64,000 nucleotides of DNA, taken from positions 186,001 to 250,000 of the forward strand of contig JAEHOE010000054.1 in assembly GCA_016858145.1 (NCBI GenBank). The letters run 5' to 3'. Both the position numbers and the translations under genes were made by a program. The notes under the pieces are model-generated. The model saw only the letters and a program-made list of their open reading frames with translations, did not search any database and was not told the origin of the DNA. This document shows, one piece after another, positions 31,782 to 41,800 of this stretch; the stretch's first letter is position 1; each line of letters begins with the position of its first letter. This DNA comes from Edaphochlamys debaryana (lineage: Eukaryota > Chlorophyta > Chlorophyceae > Chlamydomonadales).

Positions 31782-34700
31782 TTATCGCCGCCTCTTCCTC
31801 CGCAGCTCCTTAGCCTGCTTGAAGTCGTGGTAGATGTTGAGGGCGACGTTGAAGGCTTCCAGGTTGAGCCACTGCGCCGGGTGGTGAGAGTCGCCGGGGG
31901 AAATGAGCTGCTGGGGCACGAAGCCTGAGAGGGGAGGGGGTGAGAGGGGGAGGGCGTGTGGATGCGAGGCGGGGGCGAGGGAGGCGCACGGTCGCGATAG
32001 CATTACGCCGAGGAGAGAGTGCCCTGGAGGAGAGCTCCATGCAAGCCGTGCACGGATGCGCACGGATGCGCAGAGTCCACGCGGCAAGTTGCGAGTCCCA
32101 ACGCCCTCCCTACCTTCGACCATCATCCCCACGTCAATGATTGGGATGTTGAGCTTCCGGCACGCCGCCCGCACAACCGAGTTCATCTGCAGGGTTTCGA
32201 GGCGGCAGCAGCGTGCGGCCAGGGCCAGAGGTCAGCACCGTAGGGCAAGCCGTTTGGTGCCACGCCGATGAAGAGGCAGGCCAGATCGGGGGAGCCCCGG
32301 TACCGATTCCAATGCCGGGTCCTGTCCGCAGCTGGGCCTGAGTCCGCCCCAGACCCTCACTCCCTGGGCGGAGCCCCATCCCGCGACCCTGCCGGTAAGC
32401 CCATCTGTATGTCTGGGACGCGTCGGGTGCGGCCAAGGAGTGACCGGTGGTCCCGACGCGTGTTCGAGCCTAGTCGTCAGCTGCTGCTGGACAGAACGTA
32501 TCCTAGCTATCCCGCCACCCTACCGGTGCACCTGCACGTTTGTAGCTTAGCCCCGGAGGGCGGAGCCCGGAGGGTGCTAAGCGGGGATCTGTACGGTAGG
32601 GATTAGCTGTCCCGGAGCGGCTAAGGCGCCGCTAGGCGCTCTCTCCCGGCATTCTGCCTACATAGAGAGAGCGCCCTTCTCGCTACCGCCGCGAGAACTC
32701 GCTCACTTTCCCTCCCTTCTTGCACCGAGCCGCCGGCTCGATCCCGCCCGTTCGCAGTCTCGCGCTCTGGCCAAGACTTGGTGGCGGCGGCCGCCGGCGC
32801 TGGCCGCCGGCGCCGCCGCCCTTCGGCCGCGGGCCCTGGAGCTGGAGTCACTGGGGGCCGTCGCTGTGGCTCGGGGATTCGGGGGAGCAGGGGTTGGGGA
32901 GACGGCCGTAGGCCCCTCTCCGGGACGGCGCGGGGGGCCGTGTGTGCGTGCGAAGGCTCCGCGGGGTTTTTGGCGCTTGTGCGCGCCCTGTTCCCGTTTT
33001 TTGCCCGCGGTGTTCGCCTTCGCACGCCTTTCTCGCTTCGGGAATCAGGGCGCTTGCGCTGGGGTTGGGTCTCTGGCGTCGCTGGGGTTTGGGGCTTCGG
33101 CGTTGGCGGTTCTTTCTTCTTGCTGGTGTGGGCGCCGGCGGGCCTCTTGCCGCTGGGCGCGCGGTCGTGCTGGTGCGGTTGCTGTTCGGTGCAGCGGGGC
33201 CCGCCTCCGGGGCGCCCACGAGGTTTGTTTTGCGCTCTTCTCAGGTGTAAGGTTGTCGTCAGCTGCTGCTCGCCGTCCCGTGCCTCGCCGGCTCTCAGCT
33301 CAGCTCATTACAGCGGAGGGACAGCCCCTATAGTACAGATCTGTATAGAAACCTACCTGCCCGATCCACATCCTGTGCGACCAGTGCTTGTGCGTCACGG
33401 ACCGACCCGAGTCCAGGTCGTGAAGCGGGGGGCCCACAGTGCGCGCCTGCGTGTGGGGGAGCAGGGGCATGGATGCATGTCAGCGAACTAAGCGCCGAGG
33501 GGCACGGCGGTCTCTTCTCAGCGCGCCCTTCTAGAACCCTGGCCTTCAGACGAAACCAACTGTCCACGGTACAACGAACCCCGCGATTGGCCGCCTGTTT
33601 GCTGCACAGGGGTGAGGCGCTTGCCGCTGACCCGCCGCCCACCCACGCACCCGTGCAAGCACCCAGCCCCACGCGGTGTTCCCCCGCTCGACTGCCCACA
33701 CTCGCACAAGTCCATCCCCCGCGCCCTCAGGCGCCCTCCCTCAGGCGCCCATCCTCGTCCCTCCCTTCGCCCCCTCAGGCCCTTCCTTCCTATTGCTGGC
33801 GCCCTCCCTCCACCATCCAGCGCCCCTCGACCATCCAGCGCCCCTCCACCCACCCACCATGATGAGGGACTGGGGTCGGAGGTTCGCGGCCGGGAGGTGG
33901 GTCGGCGGGGGCAAGCGGCGGGGGCGAGCGGGGGAGCGGCAAGATGCGCGTGGGAATCGGGGCAGCGAGATGCGGGGCGGGAGAGGTCCAAGCAGCGTAC
34001 CAAGGCCTTGCGAGTACCCATGCCCCGATTGCCGCCCCGACAGCGCGCGCACCTTGGGGAAGACCTGGCGCACCATCAGTACCATCTCCATGTACCGCTG
34101 GGAGGGGGGCGTGGGGGAGGGGGGCACAGAGGGAGGAAGCGCGTGGGGCGAGGCGGAAGCGGCGGCGGCGGGGCTTCGTCCACACCAGGCAAGGAGCGAT
34201 GTGGGTCGGCGCGCGGAAGGGAGGAGTGACCGGGTATTATGGGCGGCGGCCCAAGTTCTTTTGCAAAGGAAACCTGGACGTCCACCCCGCCGGGCACTCC
34301 TTGCTGCACCTGCCCTGCTTGTATGTGTGGTGTGCGGAGGGACCCCCAGACTCTACTCCTACCGTGGCCCTCGCATGCGACAGTCCCCACCTCTATCGCT
34401 ATGCTCCCCTCCTCGGATCGCCTTCCGCCCACACCCCATCGCCCCCACCTGCAGCTCGATGTCGATCAGGGGGATGGGTAGAATGCGGGTGGAGTCATTG
34501 ATGCCCTCCACAGGCCTAAGGGGGGGGGGGGGGGTCGCGTGGGGTCGCGTGGGGATTGCGTGGGGATTGCGTGGGGTTGCGTGGGGACTGCGTGGGGTTG
34601 CGTGGGGGTTGCGTCCAGGGCGGGGAGCAGGGTGTTCGAGGACTGGGGCAGCAGATGGCGTGCGTGGCAGAAAGGCAAAGAGGGATACCAGAGCCACGGC

Positions 34701-37659
34701 AGCGCGGGCTGTTGGTGACATCTCATGGTTTTGTGCAGGCACTTTGTGCAGACACGCGGCCACCACACTGACTAAACAGCAAGGCAACCAGCGATGACCT
34801 CGGCTACCGATGTACGGCCCATCCAGGTTCTGCGCTGTTCAGGGCCTAGGGTCCTGGGTGGAGGTGACTCACCTCATGCCGTCCGTCAAGTGCCCAAGCT
34901 CCCAAAAGTGCACGCCTGGCGTTGGGGGGCGGATAAGGGTGGGCGTGTTTGAGAAGGGCGGAGAAAGGCGGAGCGAACATGGTAACGCCTGCCTTGGGGT
35001 CATGCTGAAAGGGAGGGGAGGGGCTGGAAGGCAGCAGGCAGGGCGCATGGGCCCCATGCCACGGTTCTGGACCAGCAAGGCGGTGGCCCGCAGTCGTGCC
35101 AAGATTGATCTAGAGCGACCTTGCCAGCCACCCCTAAACAGCCCTCGCATAACCGCACTGAGCAAGCTAGCCGGTGTAGCCGGGACCGAAGCCCCTGCCC
35201 CGCACCGGCCCCCTTAGCTTCCTTCGCCCAGAAAGATCCCGCCCCCCCCTCCCTCCGCATGCACACACCCCGGGCCCTCACCGAGCACGATGAAGTCGGG
35301 GTCCGCCGGCCCCGTGTTGGTACGCATGAAGTCACGCGCCTGCCTGCAACGCGCACGCACGAGCACACGTAAGCACCCAAAAGTGCGCATTTCAGCGACC
35401 CCTCTCGGCGCGCGAGTCCCGCGCCAAGCCTATATCATGCAGCTCCCGACTGTGCTGCTGCGTGCTGCCTCCCGAGGACCCTTTCAGCAACTGCAGCTAG
35501 CAGTGTTGTTCTCCTTAGCTAGCAGTGCGGGACGTGCTACACATGCAGGCGCAGCCCCAGCCCACGCGGCTCACTCGAAGACCAGGGGCAGCGGCGTGAA
35601 GCCGAGGCCCGTGAAGTTGAAGTCGGGGTGGATGGACGGGACCACTCGCTGAGGTGCAGAGCGGGGGGGCGGCGAGGCGACAAGGTCAGAAAGCCGTCAG
35701 ACAACTGGGCTCGGGGTAGGTGGTTGGAGGCGAGGACGCGGGAGAGGGGGCGTTGGGAAGAGCGGGGGCCTGGGACAGGAGCAGGGGCTTGGGTCCGCCC
35801 TCCCCCTGGCCATGGGCCTCAAGGTACCGCGTGCTTCCAGGCCCACCCCATCCGAGCCATTCCGTGACAGGCGTGTCGCAGTAACCGCTCCCGCTCCCGC
35901 TCCCATGACCACCGCTGCGCACCGCGTAAAGGTGCACGCGCTGCATGGCAGGGCAGAGCGGAAGGGGGGTTTAGGAGACGTTGGGGCACCGGCGAGCCAT
36001 CACCCCAGGCCAGGAGCCGGGGGCTGCTCCCTCAGGTCCGCAGGCCGAGCAGGATCGGCCCAGGGCCCTTTGGCTCACCCGCACGATGCACATGATGAGC
36101 GCAAAGTGGGACCCGGGCGTGAGGCAGGTGCGGCCCTGCGCAGTGGCAGTTACCGGCACAGGGTCAGCACGGAGGGCTTCAGGAGGGGTCGGGTGAGGTC
36201 AGGTGGGGTCGGGTGAGGTAAGGCGCCAGAAAGACCTGAGAGGCGCAGCACGCCGTTAGCTGGGCTCACCTCGAGGGTGCAATCCGTCGTGGGCTGCCAG
36301 TGCGGTACGAGCTGCGCGCGGAAAGGGTAGGGAGCAGGCGCCCGCGTGGTCAGGGGGCGCTGCACCAGGGGCCGCTGGACAACGGCCCCGACTCGCAGGG
36401 GTTCACAAGCCCCGGCCCCAGGGCCAAGGCCAGGGCCAGGCCCCGCCTGGCACAGAACCGCCCGGCAAGGGGCCGCACTGGCAGGGGCTCACAGTCCCAA
36501 CGCACCGTGGTGTTCTGACCGTGCTCCCGGGCGTCCTGTTAAGGGAAGACACGGAATGAGGCACACCGTAAAGCACACCGGGAGTCATCTAAGCACCATG
36601 TCTTGCAACCATGCGCCATCCCTCACCGTCCAGCAGGTGTGCTCCAGGGTCTGCGAGTCCACGCTATCGCCAAAGAAAGCAATGTGTAACGGCTTGGCGT
36701 CTGAGGCACAGGGAAGAATGCTAGGTTAGGAGCTGATGCGCGCGCATCGAGACTAGGGGGCCAAATTCCCCGTCCGTGCTCGCAACGAATCAGTGTGGGG
36801 CCTGGCGTCTGTGAAACACGGACTCAGCGACCAAGGTTGGTTGGAATCACCTGTCACGGCAGCCCGCTGGCCGCCCCGGCGGCTCCTCCACAGGCGCAGG
36901 CGCCTACCTCACCAGCGGGGTCTTCGCCCCTCCGCCGCTCAGCAGCGCTGCCCCCAGCTTGCCCCCCCCACACACACGCCTCGCACCAGCGGTAGGCGGG
37001 GGTTCAAAGAAGTACTCCTTGAACCTGTTCTTGAGCTGGCAGCCCTTGTCCAGGAGCTGATATCGCCCCCCAACGAAGCTGGTGTTCGTGTCGATCAGCT
37101 GCATTGCGGTTACGGCACGGGAGGTTGCGAGTCACCCGCGAGTGGGGTTGGCTGGCCCTTGTTGCAGTACATGGGCCGTGAGTGAGGGCCACGCACACAC
37201 GGGCACACCCGCCCGTCCTGTCTCACCTGTGGAAGATGTGCCCCCGGTGGAAAGATCATCTGCGCGAGCAGGCAGGGGTGAGCCAGCGGCGTTGACAGGC
37301 GTTGACCTCGGCCGCCGGGGCCTGACCGGCCTCCACGCACGCGGTCACTATTTTGTCATGCCCCTCCACATAACAGCTTTCGCGTGGCGACAGCGACACG
37401 CGAGCGTCCCCACACCCTCATTGCTGTAGAACCTTGCCAGTGAACTCACCGCCTGCTGCGCGGGCATCTCCTTCCATGTCCCCGGGAGGGCCCCATACTG
37501 GCACAGCTCCCGCACCCACACCGGGTTGACAAATACTTGTTTGTGACCCGGGTCCGCGAGAGTTCTGACCATCACGCCGACTAGTAGTAGTGCACACATA
37601 AGTGTCGGCAGGGAACTCCTGACTGAACTTGTCAGCCGGGCTGCCCGGAGGCCAGCCAT
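31782..37659 (-). CDS. SGNH/PC-esterase-like membrane-anchored protein
   Basis: Sixteen minus-strand exons, 390 residues: 37659-37450, 37259-37227, 37098-36987, 36700-36627, 36535-36506, 36311-36270, 36135-36079, 35940-35923, 35648-35575, 35343-35282, 34915-34873, 34515-34449, 34097-34053, 33446-33357, 32186-32114, 31924-31782. A hydrophobic segment (LMCALLLVGVMV, about 20-31) gives a signal anchor. AFFGDSVDSQ holds the GDS nucleophile block (129-131, Ser 131). DFIVLGVHFWELG is a block II/III-like strand. ISPGDSHHPAQW near the end supplies a D-x-x-H (Asp 355, His 358). This block order fits SGNH hydrolases of the PC-esterase/trichome-birefringence-like type, Golgi polysaccharide O-acetyltransferases or esterases in plants; substrate here unknown. 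Exon 35940-35923 is the least certain. Intron 14 (32187-33356) is far longer than the others. Confidence 0.75.
32412..33270. mobile_element. Possible non-autonomous insertion inside an SGNH-gene intron
   Basis: The intron is 1,170 bases. It carries structured sequence unlike its neighbours: inverted repeat ACGCGTCGGG / CCCGACGCGT (32,418-32,427 and 32,452-32,461), a GCTTAG...CTAAGC hairpin near 32,545-32,582, a GCTCTCTC...GAGAGAGC hairpin near 32,637-32,673, and a direct repeat GTCGTCAGCTGCTGCT at about 32,472 and 33,255. No transposase or reverse transcriptase frame is seen. It could be a MITE, SINE or solo LTR, or simply a long intron. Confidence 0.35.
34531..34614 (+). repeat. About 10-bp minisatellite (GCGTGGGGTT type) in SGNH intron 11
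   Basis: About eight imperfect units of GCGTGGGG plus ATT, TT or ACT, next to a G run. Confidence 0.85.
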
Positions 37660-38819
37660 TGTGAGTCGCGGACAATCACGAAGCGCTGCGTTGCGCTAGT
37701 TGCAGCCTGCGTACCTGCGGCGTTTCAGTTTGCCGAGTTTGGCGCTTTCGAATTACACTCAGTCTACACTATGTCTCCGAGCGCTGTTAACAATGTTTAT
37801 CTGTAGTTTGTGTTAAAGTCGAAGCTAAGTCATTCGTGGTCGGACGGCCGAAGCTGGCCCGGACACATGCTCGGCCGCGCGGTTCGGTCTGACAGCCAGG
37901 CGCCGAAGGCGCACAGCGCTGTCGTTCGGGGTCGCGCGGCGTAAGGCGCTAAACCACGGTAATACTGCGAGGAGCAACGCCGGGTAATCCCAGGCACAGT
38001 GCAGTGTAGTGTCGGCACTCGACGCTGTCGCGCACCAGGCCTCACCAGGGCGCACACAGTGGACGCAGACGAGACCGCAGCGATACAATCACCTGCGGCG
38101 GTCGCATGATGACCACCGCAAGACCCGCCCTTGGTAGAGCTGTAGACTTAGCCCGCTGCCCTTCCAGCATGCCCCGCTCCCCCCTTGCCCTTGCCTTCCC
38201 CCCGTGTCTTCTTTTCCCCTTGCCTTCCCCCTTGCTCCCCCCCTCCCCCCCCGCCTCCTCGCCTCCCCGTTCCCACGTGGTCACCCATCACTCCCAAGCA
38301 CCCACTTTACACGACCCCGGCGAGAAGTACGGATCACCTGTGAGCCAGCACGGATGCCAGGACTTGGCAGGTCAGCTGTCTTGCATTCCACCCACGCTAC
38401 AATAGCATCCTCAGCTCGCAGTGTCATGCCCCGTTCGTGGGAAAGGGGTTTGACGAGAACAACGTGGCAAAAAGCCGCATGGTATAGGTGAAGGGGAAGG
38501 GGACGGAAGGGGGATGGAGGCCGGGGGCATCCATGGTTCCATGCCCACTTGGCTCTTAGCCCCACTTGGCCAGCACGCCGTCTCGACTTTGATTCGTTTA
38601 ACATTTGCATGTTCTCGCGTGCAGCGACTGCTCCTTGTACGGCTGCAGCACAGGCCCCCGAGCGCAGCACGGAGCGCAGCACGCCGTGGAGCGCGACGTC
38701 TGGAGCTCGCCCCGCCGCGAACACAGTGTTCCCAACGCCACAAGCACACACAGTCGTCGACCCGCCCTGAAATACTTGATATGAAGGCCTGAGGCCTCTG
38801 TCACAAAGTTGAACCAAGA
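37660..38819. other. Bidirectional promoter region, SGNH-like gene / RPA1
   Basis: 1.16 kb between divergent starts. It includes an A/T-richer stretch near 37,740-37,830, C-rich runs near 38,200-38,265 and a CCACGTGG palindrome near 38,274. No gene supported. Confidence 0.5.
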
Positions 38820-41800
38820 ATGCAGGCGCCCCAGCTCTCCGCCGGGGTGCTGATGCGCGTGATGCAGGCCTGCGTAAACCAGGAATCAAAGGTGGACGTC
38901 ACGGCCATCCTCCAAGTGCTCGGTAGGTCGCGGAATCTTGGGGTCGCGCGCCATGTGCACTCCGCTCACCCGGCGCTTGTCCTGCCGCGCAGAGTTGAAG
39001 CAGGTGCCCAACAAAGATGGGAAGGGCAATCCCCGGTACAGGATACGCATGGCTGACGGCCAGGCTTTCCTCGTCGTCATGGGGGGCTCCTCCGTCGCGG
39101 ACATTGTCAACAGCGGCAGCTTGGTACAGGGCTCAATCGTCGAGGTGAAGGATTTCGTCATCAACGACGTCGGCGGCAAGAAGTGCGTTTGGGGCGGGAG
39201 TTGCATCTGCAGCGGGAGACAGCCGGGCCTTGCCGCTACATACGCTGCTGAGAAACGCTGCAGCGCCCCACGATCAACAGCACGACGGGCGCTCGGGCGT
39301 GGGATCGAGGTGCACGCGTCTAGCTCGCCATCTCCACGCGCCCCAACATCCGCCCTCCCGCCATCCTTACCCCGACCTCCCCCGCAGGATGTACATTGCT
39401 CTCGCCACCCGGCCCCTCGAGGAGTACGGCCTCTTCGCGACGCCCATCATGTACCCGCCGACGACCGAGCTGGTGGACGTGGAGGCTCTCGCCAAGCAGC
39501 AGGCCCTGGGGGGCGGTGGCGGGGGCCCTGCCGGAGGCTACGGCCAGCCTCCGCCGCAGCAACACTACGGCCAGCCCCCGCCCGCTGCCGGTCCGTACGG
39601 CGGCCCGCCGCCAGGTGTCAACGGCGCAGGCTACCAGCAGCAGGGCCCCCCCCCAGGGGGCATGTATGGTGGCCCTCCGCCGCCGGTTGGGGGCGGCAAC
39701 GGCGCTCCGCCCGGCGCTAACAACCCCTACGGCGCCCCGCCCCCCGGTAACAGCAACCCGTACGGCGCCCCGCCGCCGGCGAACAACAACCCGTACGGTG
39801 CGCCCCCGCCGGCTGCCAACAACAACCCCTACGGAGGCGGTGGCGGCGGCGGCGGCAACCCCTACGGCGCGCCGCCGCCCGGCAGCAACCCGTACGGAGG
39901 CGGCCCGCCCGCGGGCGGCAACAACCCATATGGCGGCGGACCGGGGGGTGGCGGTAACAACCCTTATGGCGGCGGACCGGGGGGCGGCGGTAACAACCCA
40001 TATGGCGGGGGCCCAGGCGGCGGCGGGGGCGGCTCGCGGCCGCCTACGCAGTTTGGCGGCCACGGGGCGGTGGCACGTGACGAGGCGCCGCCCCGCTTCA
40101 TGCCCATCTCCATGCTCAACCCCTACACCGCCCGCTGGGCCATTCGGGCGCGTGTGACGTCCAAGGGGGAGCTGCGCAGGTGCGGGCGGGAGGGCGTGCG
40201 TGAGATAAGTGGAAGAGGGAGGGAGGCAGGGATTGAGGGAAGGAGGTAAGGGGGCGAAGGCGGAGTGAAGGGTTTTGGGTCGCGGCTGCTGCAATGCGGG
40301 GAGCAGTGAAGGCTTGAAAGCGGCAGGAGAAAGGGAAGGGGCGCCGTCGGCTGTGATGCCTGTGATGCGATCAGGGCCCCGGGTGGTGATGAGGTGGCGA
40401 GGGTTCCGGGGGTTGAAGGTGGCAGGCAGGCGACTCGGCCCCAGGCGGCCCCGTGCACTCCCCCTGGGGTTCGTCAGTGGAGCTGTGTCCGGCGCTGTCC
40501 CCAGCTCACCACAGCCCCGACCCACATCGCCTTCTCACGCCTCGCTCCCCTCCCCACCCCCGCCCACCCCCCTGTTCCCCCTGTCAGGTGGACCAACGTC
40601 AAGGGGGAGGGCAAGGTCTTCTCCTTCGACCTGCTCGACCGGGACGGGGGCGAGATCCGCGCAACGGCCTTCGGAGCGGAGGCGGACAAGTTCTTCGAGG
40701 TCATCGAGGTGAGCGGCGCGGTTGTGTCAGCTGTGTCGGTTGTGTCGGTTGTGATAAGGAGGGGGGAAAAGGCGCAGGAAACGAGTGCGTTTCAACTGCT
40801 GGTGATGTGGGTTTGGCGAGTAGGGAGTTAGGGACCTTCGCCGAGCGTTCCAGGCGGGGTGCTGGCACCTGCGCTAACGGCCCGGCCCAACCCCTCCCGT
40901 CCGCTCCTCTTCTTCCCTTCCTCTTTTCCCCCCCCCCTCCAGGCCGGGCAGGTGTACCAGATCTCCAAGGCCAGCCTCAACCCGAAGCGGGCGGTGAGCA
41001 GCGAGCGTGGGGGGCTTGAGGTGGTGCGGGGTTCGGGGGGGCTTCGTGTCGGCTTGGAACGGCGCAGGGCTGGGGGGTATAGGGCTTCGTGGCAGCAGCT
41101 GCCAGCGGGTGCCCTCGTGGGGGTGGGTTTGGGTGGGTGGGGTGCTCGGCGGGCGGCGAGCAGTTTGCAGGCCTCAGGCCCTGTGGATCGGCGGGTTATC
41201 GGTGGTATGGGCTTTTGAAGGGCAAGGGAAAACGCAACGGCGGTGTCCGTGCAGCAGTTCATGGAAGCAGTTGCTTCACGTGCGCTCGTTCCGCCCGATC
41301 TCCGCCTCCGCAGCAATTCAACCACCTCAACCACCAGTACGAGATCCGCCTGGATCGCAACAGCCAGGTGGAGCGGATCGCGGAGGACCCCGAGACCAGC
41401 CAGATCCCCGCCGCCACCTACCACGTGAGGAGGAAGGGGCCGGAAAGGGGGCCAGGTTTAGAGGGGGAGGAGGGAGGGACGAGGGAGTCCGTGAGGAGAG
41501 GGGCCGAAGCGTGGGGGACCCCGGGGGGCTGAGGGGGCAGGGGGCTTGTGCCCGGGGCGCAGGGCGCCCTGCCGGTGGCGGCACCTTCTCGGCTGGTGTG
41601 TTGACGCGACGTGATCCAAGCACGTCCCCTTCCCTCCTCCTTCCCTCTGTAATCCACGCATCCCTACCCGCTCCCCAGTTCAAGAAGATCATCGAGCTGG
41701 AGAGCGCCGAGGCGGGCTCTGTGCACGACTTGGTGGGGGTGGTGGAGTCGTGCGACGCATGGCAGGCAAGCCGGGACGGGGGGTTGGGTGGGGGTGAAGG

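Noticed and set aside
32418..32480. GTGTTCGAGCC resembling a tRNA-like B box
   Set aside because: No matching A box or cloverleaf, so a tRNA gene or tRNA-derived SINE cannot be claimed; kept only as a possible insertion.
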